Shown piece by piece: positions 7,468 through 16,585 of a DNA stretch of 64,000 nucleotides. Under the pieces are notes generated by a model. That model worked only from the letters and a program-made list of their open reading frames with translations. It searched no databases and was not told the origin of the DNA. Every line of letters starts with the position of its first letter. The stretch's first letter is position 1. The position numbers were made by a program, and so were the translations under genes. This stretch comes from Alicyclobacillus sp. ALC3. Its GTDB lineage: Bacteria; Bacillota; Bacilli; Alicyclobacillales; Alicyclobacillaceae. The stretch is taken from assembly GCF_028751195.1 (NCBI RefSeq), contig NZ_CP066784.1:930001-994000 (forward strand). The letters are read 5' to 3'.

Positions 7468-9045
7468 TTGCAGGCAGAACGGCACCAGCCCGACTACATC
7501 CTGCTGTTTACTGTGGTCATTCTGTGCGCGGTCGGTGTCGTCACAGTTTACTCAGCGAGCACATATTTCGCTTTAGACAGCGGTCTTGCTCCAAACCACT
7601 ACGCAGTCAGACAGTTGATTGCCTCGTTTCTTGGCCTGGGACTGATGTTTGTTGCCGCCCAAATCAGCTACACCGTTTGGTATCGCTGGGCGCCCCGGTT
7701 CATGTTCGGCGTGCTCATGCTGCTGACGCTAGTACTCATTCCGGGCATTGGCATATCCAAACTCGGCGGCCGGCGTTGGCTCGGTCACGGCAGTTTTACC
7801 ATTCAACCATCCGAGTTCGCGCTCATCGTTCTGGCTCTGTATCTGGCGTTCTTTTTTAGTAAGCAAGTCGCGTTTTCCGACGATTTCCGGCGCGGACTTC
7901 TACCAGCGTTAGTTGTCACCGGACTCAACTTCGGACTGGTTTTTCTGGAACCCGACATGGGTACTGCGTTGACCCTGCTCGGTGTCGGCCTCATCGTTGC
8001 CATCGGGTCTGGAGCTCGCCTGAAGCCACTGCTCATCTTCATTGGGGCTGCGTTTCCCGTGCTGTTGGGACTGGCCCTTGGCTCCCATTACCGCTCAAGC
8101 CGGATCACGGCGTTTTTGCACCCTTTTCCAGAGACCGCCAGCACGTACCAGTTGTTACAAGGGTGGACCGCAATCACTAACGGCGGACTGTTTGGTCGCG
8201 GCTTTGGCATGAGCATTGAGAAGACTGGATATTTGCCTGTTCCGCACATCGATTTCATTTTCCCGGTCTTTGTCGAGGAATGGGGCGTTGTCGGTGCCGT
8301 TGCCCTGTTGGCCGTGTTTGGCGTCCTGATTTGGCGTGGATTTTGGATCGCGCGACACGCCAAAGACAGGTTTGGCGCGGTGCTCGCCGTTGGTCTCACA
8401 TCGATTATCACGGTTGGCACGTTTATCAATCTAGGCGCCGTGACCGGGCTGCTGCCTGTCACCGGCATTCCGCTCCCGTTCATCAGTTATGGCGGAACGT
8501 CCCTGGTGATTAGTCTGCTCGCGATGGGGATGCTGCTCTCTGTCTCGCGCTATACACTCGACGAGATGCCCGAATCAGATGAACTGGCGACCGTGATTGA
8601 GGTCAGTGAAGCACGAGAGCGCCTTGCAGCTCGCAGTGGCTTCGCAACTGCCAAAGAACTGTCAAAACAACGTGGAGCCTCTGTCGAGCGGCTGCGCAAA
8701 AAGCGCACGTCGAACAAACGTCCGCCAACGCATGGCACATGGCGAGCATCCGACGAAGTGGCAGCGACGCGAACAAAGTCGAGTAAGGGCCGCACCACGC
8801 GCAGTACAGCGAATAGCTCCGCTGCACGCGGTTCTTGGTCGAGCACCCGTTCTTCCGGGAAAACGTCTGAGAGTTCGCGTAGCCGCAGCAGCAGCAGTCA
8901 GTCAGGCCGGACATCAGACCGAAACAGCACCTATCGGTCGACGAATCAATCGAGTATGACTTGGCGCGAGCGCAATCAGCGCGGACAGCAAGTAGGCCGA
9001 GACAAACCTGGTTCGAAAAAGAGTCTCTTCCGAAGGGATCGGTGA
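7468..9045 (+). CDS. ftsW: FtsW/SpoVE-family SEDS glycosyltransferase with a long basic C-terminal tail
   Basis: 525 residues from TTG 7468 (GGTGG six bases upstream); GTG 7459 is possible but too close to its site. The first ~370 residues hold about ten membrane helices with SEDS signatures: VYSAST after helix 1, LGGRRWLGHGSFTIQPSEFA, FLEPDMGTALTLL (conserved Asp), FVEEWGVVGA, and GIPLPFISYGGTSLV. SEDS proteins polymerise lipid II; FtsW acts in the divisome and SpoVE in spore cortex synthesis, and which role applies cannot be told here. From about residue 390 the protein is a hydrophilic extension of some 135 residues very rich in Ser, Arg, Thr and Lys. FtsW tails are normally short. The stop overlaps the next gene (GTGA). 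Confidence 0.82.
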   Translation: MQAERHQPDYILLFTVVILCAVGVVTVYSASTYFALDSGLAPNHYAVRQLIASFLGLGLMFVAAQISYTVWYRWAPRFMFGVLMLLTLVLIPGIGISKLGGRRWLGHGSFTIQPSEFALIVLALYLAFFFSKQVAFSDDFRRGLLPALVVTGLNFGLVFLEPDMGTALTLLGVGLIVAIGSGARLKPLLIFIGAAFPVLLGLALGSHYRSSRITAFLHPFPETASTYQLLQGWTAITNGGLFGRGFGMSIEKTGYLPVPHIDFIFPVFVEEWGVVGAVALLAVFGVLIWRGFWIARHAKDRFGAVLAVGLTSIITVGTFINLGAVTGLLPVTGIPLPFISYGGTSLVISLLAMGMLLSVSRYTLDEMPESDELATVIEVSEARERLAARSGFATAKELSKQRGASVERLRKKRTSNKRPPTHGTWRASDEVAATRTKSSKGRTTRSTANSSAARGSWSSTRSSGKTSESSRSRSSSSQSGRTSDRNSTYRSTNQSSMTWRERNQRGQQVGRDKPGSKKSLFRRDR

Positions 9046-10013
9046 TTTGCTTGACGAGTAAGCTTCCCCTAACCCCAGTCTCGCTCGGTGACAATGTGTG
9101 GATGATTGACCTCTTGGAGCAGGGCGTGCCGAATCGCACGGCCGCCTACTTTATTCAGGACGAGCAACCAACACTCATTGAAACCGGCTCGTCACTGTCG
9201 CACGACCTGCTTGTCGCCGCTCTTGCGCAACTCGGAGTGAAGCCGACTGACCTCGCGTACGTCATTGTCACGCACGTTCACCTCGACCATGCAGGTGGCG
9301 CCGGGCACATGATGCAGGTCGCGGAAAATGCGACACTCGTCTGTCATCCGCGCGCAGGGCGTCACATGATGGACCCAAGTAAGCTGTGGGGCGGCGCCCT
9401 GCAGGTGTACGGCGAACAACTCGCGAAACTGTTCGGTTCCATCGTCCCTGTACCGTCGGAGCGGGTTCTCATTCGCAATCACGAGGAGACGTTGTCAATT
9501 GGGTCACGGACATTGACCTTTTACGATTCACCCGGGCACGCAAAACACCACTTTGCGATTTTTGACGACCGAGCGCGAGTGCTGTATGCAGGTGATGCGC
9601 TCGGAATTTTCTATCCGACAGGGTTCACCGGATGGGACTACGAGTGGGTGATGCCCTCGACTTCTCCGACGGACTTTGACCCGCAAGCAATTCGACAGAC
9701 CGTGACGACCCTGAAGGACGTCCCGTTCGACTTTGCGTATCACGCTCACTTCGGTAAGTCCCCGAAGGACAACGCGCTCAAGGAAACACTGCGAATAGGT
9801 GAAGCTTGGGGTCAACTCGCCGACGCTTTGTACACGCCGAGCCTGTCCGTGGCCACACTCGCGGATGCGCTTCGCAACTGGGTGCGCGAGGACTTGCAAG
9901 GTCACGGCTTTGACCCCGGGTCAGACCTCTCCGTCCTCGACATGGACATCACCATCAATGCGATGGGACTCTTGGTCTACGAGCAGCGCAAACACCGGCC
10001 TGTCTCAAAATAA
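9042..10013 (+). CDS. Metallo-beta-lactamase-fold hydrolase
   Basis: 323 residues. The metal site is complete: THVHLDHAGG (HxHxDH) near residue 90, a second His in LVCHPRAGRHM, the Asp in YAGDALG, and a C-terminal His in AYHAHFGKSP. The HxHxDH signature and the SPGHAKHHFA segment are typical of glyoxalase-II-like or RNase-Z-like MBL proteins, but no specific substrate can be inferred. No signal peptide, so likely cytosolic. GTG 9042 overlaps the ftsW stop by four bases, so translation is coupled to the SEDS gene. This linkage may only reflect shared transcription. Confidence 0.8.
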   Translation: MICLTSKLPLTPVSLGDNVWMIDLLEQGVPNRTAAYFIQDEQPTLIETGSSLSHDLLVAALAQLGVKPTDLAYVIVTHVHLDHAGGAGHMMQVAENATLVCHPRAGRHMMDPSKLWGGALQVYGEQLAKLFGSIVPVPSERVLIRNHEETLSIGSRTLTFYDSPGHAKHHFAIFDDRARVLYAGDALGIFYPTGFTGWDYEWVMPSTSPTDFDPQAIRQTVTTLKDVPFDFAYHAHFGKSPKDNALKETLRIGEAWGQLADALYTPSLSVATLADALRNWVREDLQGHGFDPGSDLSVLDMDITINAMGLLVYEQRKHRPVSK

Positions 10014-10051
10014 GCGACTCCACCTAAGGTTACACTCTCAACCTGAGCACA

Positions 10052-10076
10052 CAGCGGCGTCAGCTTGTCGCCGCTG
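10052..10076. repeat. Inverted repeat between convergent genes, possible bidirectional terminator
   Basis: CAGCGGCG and CGCCGCTG form a perfect 8-bp stem with a 9-base loop between the convergent MBL and msrC genes. No T-tract follows on either side, so terminator function is inference. Confidence 0.4.
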
Positions 10077-10096
10077 CGCGCGTGGTCATGGTTGTA

Positions 10097-10597
10097 TCAA
10101 ATCCCAAACTGCACAGAATCCGTCAAAGCTCGCACCACCAGTTCGAGCCCTTGCGCGTCGCCGTTGTCAAACCGCCCTGGCAACGGGCTGTCGATGTCGA
10201 GCACCCCAATCAATTCGCCTGCTTGGACAATCGGCACCACCACCTCAGACCGTGACGCAGCGTCGCAGGCGATGTGACCAGGGAAAGCGAACACGTCCGC
10301 GACGACCTGCGTCGCTCTGGTCTGTGCTGCTGTACCGCAGACGCCTTTGCCAAGCCCAATTCGGATACACGCTGGCTTGCCTTGGAACGGTCCTAGCACG
10401 AGTTCCTGTTCGGCCCTATGCCACAGGTAAAACCCGACCCAGTTGATATCGCCGAGGTGTAAGTTTAACAAGGCAGACAGGTTGGACAGATTCGCAATGA
10501 CATCTGGCTCACCGGCCAACAAGTGCCGCGTTTCTTGTGCGACACTTTCATAAAAGGCAGTTTTGTTCGACTCATCAATGCGGGTTGTTTCAAACAC
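10097..10597 (-). CDS. msrC: Free methionine-(R)-sulfoxide reductase, GAF-domain (fRMsr)
   Basis: 166 residues, a single GAF domain like Bacillus YtsP and E. coli fRMsr, which reduce free Met-R-sulfoxide with thioredoxin. The three conserved cysteines are present in their usual contexts: PACIRIG, GVCGTAA and HIACDAAS. FQGKPA, DVFAFPGH and GVLDIDSP also match the family. Start: GTG 10597 follows AAAGGGGGCGGGA and aligns with the usual N-terminus; ATG 10618 is an alternative. The gene stands alone, divergent from murT-gatD, with about 146 bases between. Confidence 0.85.
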   Translation of the reverse strand: MFETTRIDESNKTAFYESVAQETRHLLAGEPDVIANLSNLSALLNLHLGDINWVGFYLWHRAEQELVLGPFQGKPACIRIGLGKGVCGTAAQTRATQVVADVFAFPGHIACDAASRSEVVVPIVQAGELIGVLDIDSPLPGRFDNGDAQGLELVVRALTDSVQFGI

Positions 10598-10743
10598 ACT
10601 CCCGCCCCCTTTCTCCATGCAGGACAAACACCTCTATAGTATAATCCACTGCAGGAAATTGCTTAGACGAGCGACGCCGTCCATCATTCACCATAGTGTG
10701 CCGACAGCGAACCTGTTGCGCCGCTCCAGAAAGGATTTGAGTT

Positions 10744-12132
10744 ATGGATCCGCTCTTCCTCCTCGCCGTGTGGGTAGGTAAGTTGGCACAGGCAGTTCTC
10801 CGGGCCGCAGGGAAGAGCGCCACAAGCTTTCCCGGGAAACTTGCCATTCGCGTCGCGCCACGTGTTCTCGAACACCTCGGACGCCAACTGCGGCGCTGCG
10901 TCGTTGTCACAGGCACAAACGGCAAGACGACAACAACCAACCTGCTCTCTGCAATGCTCCGCCAAAGCGGTCCGCTGATTACAAACACAGAGGGAGCCAA
11001 CCTGCAACAAGGCATTGTCAGTGCCATCCTCGAAGCGACAAGTTGGTTCGGCCGAGTGCGCGTCCCATTGGCCGTGTTGGAAGTGGACGAGGCAAGCCTG
11101 CCACTCGTCGCCAAATACCTGCCAATTCGGGTGCTCGCGGTGACAAACGTGTTTCGCGATCAGCTCGACCGCTACGGCGAGCTTGATACAACTGTGCAGA
11201 AAATCGTCCAGGGGATTGCGGATACGGACGCCGTAATTGTGCTGTGCGCGGATGACCCGCTGGCTCACCACATCGGACGAGTCTCCGGAAAGCGCGCCGT
11301 CTACTTCGGTCTGCACCGCGACATGGCGGCTGAGAAAGCGCGCGACGTGATGCGCGATGGCGCGTTCTGTCTACAATGCGGCCATGAGCTTCGCTACGAT
11401 GGCTATTTTTACGGCCAACTCGGGCTTTATGTGTGCCCTTCCTGCGACTTTTTTCGCCCGCACCCGGACCTTATCGGGCGCCTCGCCAATGGGAAACTCG
11501 AGGTCGCGCAAGGACAGTTGCCTGTTGTCTCGTTTGACGTCCCGGTGCGTGGTCTGTTTAACCTCTACAACGAGCTCTGCGCTGTCACAGCGGCTCGAAT
11601 GTGTGGACTGACCGCACAGCAAGTTGCCACCGGACTAGCGTCGTTTCGCGCGCCGCTTGGGCGCATGCAGGCCTTCACGACACGCCCTGCGTCGGTCCTC
11701 AATCTCGTGAAAAACCCTGCAGGCTGTGACGGCGTGCTGCAAGCGATTGCCAGTGAACGCGGTCCGAAAGTTCTCTGTATCGCGATTAACGACCAAGCTG
11801 CCGACGGACGTGACGTGTCGTGGTTGTGGGATGCAGACTTTGAACTAGTACCAGAACAGGCTTCGGCCGTACGTGTCATCACCACCGGCATGCGCGCTGA
11901 AGACATGGCCTTGCGGCTGAAATACGCTGGATACGATGCACGTCGGACGGAGTGCATCCCGAACCTCGATGAAGGCATCAACCATGCATTGCTGACTGCC
12001 GCACAAGAAGGTGGCCTGCCCGTGTACGTGATTTCTACCTACACGGCACTCTACCCGGCAGCGCAAATCTTGCGCCAGAAGGAGGCAGGTCCGAGTGACC
12101 CAGTCGCTCAGAATCGCCCATCTGTATCCTGA
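10744..12132 (+). CDS. murT: Lipid II isoglutaminyl synthase, Mur-ligase subunit MurT
   Basis: 462 residues. MurT activates the D-Glu alpha-carboxyl of lipid II with ATP, and GatD supplies ammonia, giving D-isoglutamine in peptidoglycan. Visible features: P-loop VVTGTNGKTTTTN near residue 57, ANLQQG, EVDEASLP, NVFRDQLDRYGE, and a zinc ribbon inserted mid-protein (CLQCG then CPSC, about residues 216-243), a hallmark of MurT relative to other Mur ligases. The C-terminal DUF1727-like region includes the WLWDADF segment. The 3' end overlaps gatD by 38 bases, consistent with obligate co-expression. Upstream at 10640 a TATAAT hexamer lacks a good -35. Confidence 0.92.
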   Translation: MDPLFLLAVWVGKLAQAVLRAAGKSATSFPGKLAIRVAPRVLEHLGRQLRRCVVVTGTNGKTTTTNLLSAMLRQSGPLITNTEGANLQQGIVSAILEATSWFGRVRVPLAVLEVDEASLPLVAKYLPIRVLAVTNVFRDQLDRYGELDTTVQKIVQGIADTDAVIVLCADDPLAHHIGRVSGKRAVYFGLHRDMAAEKARDVMRDGAFCLQCGHELRYDGYFYGQLGLYVCPSCDFFRPHPDLIGRLANGKLEVAQGQLPVVSFDVPVRGLFNLYNELCAVTAARMCGLTAQQVATGLASFRAPLGRMQAFTTRPASVLNLVKNPAGCDGVLQAIASERGPKVLCIAINDQAADGRDVSWLWDADFELVPEQASAVRVITTGMRAEDMALRLKYAGYDARRTECIPNLDEGINHALLTAAQEGGLPVYVISTYTALYPAAQILRQKEAGPSDPVAQNRPSVS

Positions 12133-12823
12133 CCTATTGAACCTGTATGCGGATAAAGGGAACATCCTGACGCTCGTGCGACGCCTCGAATGGCGCGGTA
12201 TTTCAGTCGAGGTCATTTCCGTGCCAAACGGCGAAGAACCGCGGCTGGAAGATTACCATCTGGTCTTGCTCGGGGGCGGTTCTGACCGTGAGCAGGAGTT
12301 GGTTGGGCGGACACTCCGCGCTCGCCAAAGTGAGTGGCAGGCGGCAGTACAAGCAGGGTTGCCGCTGCTCGCCGTGTGCGGCGGCTACCAGCTACTCGGG
12401 CAATTCTACCAGCTTCCAGATGGCACCAAGGTGCCTGGACTAGAGTTGCTCGACCTCGAGACGATTGCAGGCAGCCCGCGACTGATTGGCAACATTGCCA
12501 TTGACACAGTGGGTTTAGGGACCATTGTCGGCTTTGAGAACCACGGCGGACGAACCACGCACCGCCACCAGCCGCTCGGAACTGTGGTCAGCGGGCATGG
12601 CAACAACGGCACGGACCGTGATGAAGGCGTGCGCCACCTGCACATTGTCGGCACTTACATACACGGCCCGCTGTTGCCGAAGAATCCGCAGCTTGCTGAC
12701 TACATGCTCAAACTCGCCTTGGAGTACGCAGGCATGCGGTTCGACCTCGAACCGCTCGAGGACAGTTTGGAGCGGGCCGCCCAAGACGCCTTCCTAGCCC
12801 GCCGCATCCCTGTCCGGGCGTAA
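12095..12823 (+). CDS. gatD: Lipid II isoglutaminyl synthase, glutamine amidotransferase subunit GatD
   Basis: 242 residues; class I glutaminase partner of MurT (CobB/CobQ-like). The nucleophile is in LLAVCGGYQLLG near residue 94, and the catalytic His is in GTYIHGPLLPKNP near residue 189. LLGGGSDREQ near the N-terminus and GFENHGGRT in the middle are typical GatD segments. The GTG start at 12095 lies inside murT and has AAGGAGG 9 bases before it. Amidation of the stem peptide affects cross-linking and wall hydrolase sensitivity. Confidence 0.92.
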   Translation: MTQSLRIAHLYPDLLNLYADKGNILTLVRRLEWRGISVEVISVPNGEEPRLEDYHLVLLGGGSDREQELVGRTLRARQSEWQAAVQAGLPLLAVCGGYQLLGQFYQLPDGTKVPGLELLDLETIAGSPRLIGNIAIDTVGLGTIVGFENHGGRTTHRHQPLGTVVSGHGNNGTDRDEGVRHLHIVGTYIHGPLLPKNPQLADYMLKLALEYAGMRFDLEPLEDSLERAAQDAFLARRIPVRA

Positions 12824-12842
12824 AGGGGACGTAGGGGCACAC

Positions 12843-13622
12843 CTAAAATCCGTAGATGGACATCCCACCGTCGACAAACAACGTGTGCCCGGTGACATAA
12901 CTCGCTGCGTCAGACGCCAGAAAGACAGCCGGCCCGACCAACTCTTCGACTTGTCCGACGCGGCGCAGCGGTGTCCTCTCGACCACTTGCGCGTGATAGT
13001 TCTCGTCGCTGAGCAGTTTTTCAGTGAGCGGTGTCCGGAAGTACCACGGAGCAATCCCGTTCACCCGTACTCCGTGCTGCCCCCACTCGAGCGCCAGCAC
13101 CTTGGTCATCTGAATGACGCCGGCCTTCGCTGCGGCGTAAACCACGCCAGTACGCAGTGCAACGTGTCCGCCAACCGAGGAGACGTTGATCATGCTCCCG
13201 CTACCCTGCTCAACCATCGTGCGTCCGACCTGCTGGGCCATGAAAAATGTGCCGCGCAAATCGGTGTCGATGACCTTCTGCCACTCGGCTTCCGTGACGT
13301 CGAGCGCTTTGGTGCGAATGTTAATCCCGGCATTATTGACGAGTATGTCAATGCGCCGCGAAGTTGTCAGTGTAGCGACGACCTCGCGCACGTTGTCGGC
13401 GTCCTGCAGGTCACAGACCGCCGACTCTGCCGGCCTGCCGGACAGCGCTTCAATCTCGCCAGCAAGGATTGTTAAGTCTTCGCGGTTGCGGGCGAGTGCT
13501 ACAACATCAGCTCCTGCTTGCGCAAAACCGATAGCGAGTGCCCGACCGATTCCTCGGCTCGCACCCGTGATGATGGCGCGTTTGCCCGTCAAGTCGAAGG
13601 ATGTCAACGTTCTGTTAGTCAT
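12843..13622 (-). CDS. Short-chain dehydrogenase/reductase (gluconate-5-dehydrogenase-like)
   Basis: 259 residues, classical SDR. TGASRGIG (cofactor loop) near residue 19, NNAGIN near 95, catalytic Ser in INVSSVGG, Tyr-Lys in VYAAAKAG, and C-terminal VTGHTLFVDGGMS. Arg following the second strand (ALARNRED) favours NADP(H). The sequence has the feel of gluconate 5-dehydrogenase or 2-deoxygluconate dehydrogenase relatives, but substrate assignment by eye is unsafe in this superfamily. Its ATG overlaps the stop of the upstream thioesterase gene by four bases (ATGA), so the two are a coupled pair. Confidence 0.8.
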   Translation of the reverse strand: MTNRTLTSFDLTGKRAIITGASRGIGRALAIGFAQAGADVVALARNREDLTILAGEIEALSGRPAESAVCDLQDADNVREVVATLTTSRRIDILVNNAGINIRTKALDVTEAEWQKVIDTDLRGTFFMAQQVGRTMVEQGSGSMINVSSVGGHVALRTGVVYAAAKAGVIQMTKVLALEWGQHGVRVNGIAPWYFRTPLTEKLLSDENYHAQVVERTPLRRVGQVEELVGPAVFLASDAASYVTGHTLFVDGGMSIYGF

Positions 13623-14038
13623 CGTAGGTCTGGCGCCCCCTCGACCGGTGTGGAGTGCTGCTCCAAGGCGGCGCGAACTTCAGACCAGATGGGCATTGGC
13701 TTCTGCGCTGCGTAATCGAATGCAATCATGACAGCTTGGCCACGCGCGACGCAGGTGCGCGACTCGTTAAAGATGCCGTGATCGACTGTGAAACTGCTGT
13801 TGCCGACGTGGCTCACCCACGTCTCTATCGACAGCGTCTGTGCGTACCGCACCTGGCCTAGGTAATCACAGCGGGCAGAGGCTACAATCAGGTTCCAGTC
13901 GGCGACGGCAAGCGTCGGGTTGAAGAGACGGAACACATCCATGCGAGCTTCTTCCATGTAGGTAAAGTACTTCGCGTGGTTCACATGGCCGAGACCGTCG
14001 CAATCGCTAAATGCGACAACAATCGACTTACAGAACAT
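13619..14038 (-). CDS. Acyl-CoA thioesterase, 4-hydroxybenzoyl-CoA thioesterase-like hot-dog protein
   Basis: 139 residues from ATG 14038 (GGGGAG eight bases upstream); the reading frame extends further upstream but without a ribosome site. Hot-dog fold: FSDCDGLGHVNHAKYFTYMEEAR near residues 10-32 is the classic 4HBT signature with the catalytic Asp in the D-x-x-G-H-V-N-H motif. The rest (YLGQVRYAQTLSIETWVSHVG) is standard. It hydrolyses acyl-CoA, with chain length unknown. Coupled to the downstream SDR gene by an ATGA overlap. Confidence 0.8.
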   Translation of the reverse strand: MFCKSIVVAFSDCDGLGHVNHAKYFTYMEEARMDVFRLFNPTLAVADWNLIVASARCDYLGQVRYAQTLSIETWVSHVGNSSFTVDHGIFNESRTCVARGQAVMIAFDYAAQKPMPIWSEVRAALEQHSTPVEGAPDLR

Positions 14039-14238
14039 CGAGAGACTCCCCGCTTTCCATAAATAGTTGTTGCGCCATCCGTGGTCAGATGGGACAATGA
14101 CACACGATCGGGATCCAAAACTTACAGCACAACTTTCAACGAAGTTTCGCAAACCATGTGACAAAATGCAACAGATTGCTACATGTTGCGGGAACATTTG
14201 TCCGATCCCAATCGTCCATTACTTTGGGAGGGGTTTTC

Positions 14239-15576
14239 ATGCCTACGGGTTCACACAAAAAAAAGAAGGCCGAGGGGACCAAGAAGCAGCGGCGGCGGCG
14301 CAGAATTCTCGCTTGGACGCTGATCCCACTTGGCAGCCTAGTCGTACTTGCGGGAGCCGGAGCAGGGTTGCTCTACTACGGGCTGAAGCCGACTGCACCC
14401 AACAGCCAGCCGTCCGCTTTGCACAATGCAGTCAAAAGCGCTGTGCAGAACATCGGTCAGGAGGTTTCCGGCGTCACAAAGCCGACGAACATTCTGCTCA
14501 TTGCCAATAACGCGCGCGGCGCGTCAAACCCACTGTCCCTGGGAACAGCAGCTGGGCAGGCGGACATCCTCATTCTAGTCCACATTGATCCACAAAAGCA
14601 CGTGGTGTCGCTCATCTCCATCCCCCGCGACACGCTTGTCGCGATGCCAGGGTGGAATGTGCCAATTCCAAAGATCAAGACCACATTCACTCTCGGGTTG
14701 CAGGAATCCCCGCAAAAGGGACCTGTGATGGCGATGAAGTACGTATCGCGAATGACTGGACTCCCCATCCACGACTACATTGCGACTGATTTTCAGGGGT
14801 TCATCGACGCCATCAACGCAGTCGGGGGCGTTAAGGTCGACATCAAGCAGCGTATTTATGACCCATTGCACAGCGGCGCGAACTTGTACCCTGGTGTGCA
14901 AACGCTCAATGGGTCCCAGGCGCTTGCATACGTCCGCGTTCGTCAAAACCAAGCCGGCAACGGCTACCGGGTCAACGACTTCCAGCGTCAACAGGCCGAG
15001 ATGCAGGTTCTACACATTCTCAAGCAGCAGGTCCTCGGGGCAGCCAGTCACCCCACCGAGGTCGTGAAGTTGATCGGCACCTGGGAGAAGGACGTCGCAA
15101 CCAATCTGTCAACCTCGCAGTTGCTTGGCATCGCCATGACGACCAGCGGGTCTAAAATGGCAAACGTGCAGTTAGGCAGTGTGACCGATTCGATGGACCT
15201 CGCCAGTGCACCGATATCAGGACTCAACGCGGAGAACTACCTGACAGGTGCCTACTACGACGTGCTCGACGCGAACCACATTACGCAAGTACTCGCGCCG
15301 TTCGGTTCCACCGGCGCGACCTTGGGCTTGCCAGCATTCCCAAGTCCTTCGTCCGTGCCAATTGGCCTGTATGGGTCCGCGAGCACTGCGGCTCAACTGC
15401 GCAAAGATGGCTTCCCGGTCACTATCCTCGGGCCATCGCAAGGCGGCAGCAGCGTGATCTACCCGCAAGGGAAAATGCCGTGGGGGTGGGTTGTCGCCAG
15501 GGCTATCGGCAACTCCAACGAGTGGGTCGCACCCGCTTCGTCAGCGAGCAGCAGCGTCATCGTCTATGGACCGTAA
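14239..15576 (+). CDS. LytR-CpsA-Psr family wall glycopolymer transferase
   Basis: 445 residues from ATG 14239 with GGGAGGGG upstream. A Lys/Arg-rich cytoplasmic N-terminus is followed by one membrane helix near residues 30-52, then the extracellular LCP domain (NILLIANNARG, QADILILVHIDP, SLISIPRDTLV, DFQGFIDAINAVGG, LNGSQALAYVRVRQ), with the conserved Asp and Arg residues that bind polyprenyl-pyrophosphate, and a C-terminal LytR_C-like domain. LCP enzymes attach teichoic acid or other glycopolymers to peptidoglycan. It is a close paralogue of the opposing gene at 16586-18055; the two converge on a DUF421 gene. Confidence 0.88.
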   Translation: MPTGSHKKKKAEGTKKQRRRRRILAWTLIPLGSLVVLAGAGAGLLYYGLKPTAPNSQPSALHNAVKSAVQNIGQEVSGVTKPTNILLIANNARGASNPLSLGTAAGQADILILVHIDPQKHVVSLISIPRDTLVAMPGWNVPIPKIKTTFTLGLQESPQKGPVMAMKYVSRMTGLPIHDYIATDFQGFIDAINAVGGVKVDIKQRIYDPLHSGANLYPGVQTLNGSQALAYVRVRQNQAGNGYRVNDFQRQQAEMQVLHILKQQVLGAASHPTEVVKLIGTWEKDVATNLSTSQLLGIAMTTSGSKMANVQLGSVTDSMDLASAPISGLNAENYLTGAYYDVLDANHITQVLAPFGSTGATLGLPAFPSPSSVPIGLYGSASTAAQLRKDGFPVTILGPSQGGSSVIYPQGKMPWGWVVARAIGNSNEWVAPASSASSSVIVYGP

Positions 15577-15726
15577 CCCGCTGGAGGCAGGCAGCTAGTG
15601 ACCTGCCCTCAGCAGCACTTCAAAACTGCGCCTGAAGTCATAACCAGGCACCTGAAAAGGCGTGCTGCCGAATTGACTGTACGCCTCACACCCGTCGCTT
15701 GAGGGCTTTTCCGCCCACGTGAATTC

Positions 15727-16455
15727 CTACACAAGCGGGTCGTCTGGCGCCATCCGGCGATGTCCATCGAGAATGATGTCGCCCTGCTCATTCACAGCGA
15801 GATACAACACGTCAGCCAGTGAGTTAATCTTGTGCCGCTCTAGCACACTCTCGAGCCAGGCTTGGTCGTGGTTTGTGCTTTTCAACTTGTCCCGGTCCAC
15901 CTCCCCATCAATCACAATCTCGATATACGGCCCCTGTCCCTTCGGAGATAAGTCTGGGCCTTCCACCAGGTCTTCCTTGGACGCTGACTGTGAAGCCTGA
16001 GTCGGCAAAATGCTCAAGTTTCCAGTCGGTTCAAGTATCCCGTATTCAATGTCTCCATAGGAAAAATAGCCCTTCTCACGCAGTGTCATCAGAAGGACAT
16101 CAAGGTTGACCTTGGATTTTCGCAGGTTCTCTCGCAATAGCGCGCCTTTGTGGATGAGGACTACCGGTTCACCGCTCGTGACACGGCGAAAGTGGCGATT
16201 CTTGAGGGCAATATACGACGCAATGATGGTCGCTAGTGTGAACATGACAAGGCTGAGACACGAGGCCACCCACGTGCTCTTATCCGTCGTTGTCATCATG
16301 TTCGCCGCCATATTGCCCATTGCGGCACCGGCAACCCAATTGAAATAAGTAAGCTGGGTCAACTGCGTACTGCCAATCCAGCGGACCAACGCGAGCAACA
16401 CAGCAAACGTCACAAATGAACTTAGGACAATAAAAGACCAGTGAATGTGGAGCAA
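15727..16455 (-). CDS. DUF421/YetF-type membrane protein
   Basis: 242 residues, TTG start at 16455 with GAGGGGA eight bases before. Three membrane helices occupy about residues 7-85, followed by the DUF421 cytoplasmic domain: GEPVVLIHKGALLRENLRKSK and DVLLMTLREKGYFSYGDIEYGILEPTG are characteristic of the YetF/YdfR/YkjA family found in spore-formers. Function is not firmly established; some members are linked to germination in Bacillus. The C-terminal extension after residue 165 ends with a second small beta-rich piece (GDIILDGHRR). It sits between two convergent LCP paralogues. Confidence 0.78.
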   Translation of the reverse strand: MLHIHWSFIVLSSFVTFAVLLALVRWIGSTQLTQLTYFNWVAGAAMGNMAANMMTTTDKSTWVASCLSLVMFTLATIIASYIALKNRHFRRVTSGEPVVLIHKGALLRENLRKSKVNLDVLLMTLREKGYFSYGDIEYGILEPTGNLSILPTQASQSASKEDLVEGPDLSPKGQGPYIEIVIDGEVDRDKLKSTNHDQAWLESVLERHKINSLADVLYLAVNEQGDIILDGHRRMAPDDPLV

Positions 16456-16585
16456 CGATTCCGTCCCCTCTCAACATTCACTGGTATAGACAATTCTGCG
16501 TTGTAGCAAACCACGTTCTACGCAAACAGCGCAAGCACCGGTTCACCAACCGTTCTTCCCCGCGCTAGACTCCCTTCCAAGCGAA

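Noticed and set aside
10633..10650. murT promoter around TATAAT at 10640
   Set aside because: No acceptable -35 at 16-18 bases; also readable as a -10 on the other strand, so direction cannot be decided.
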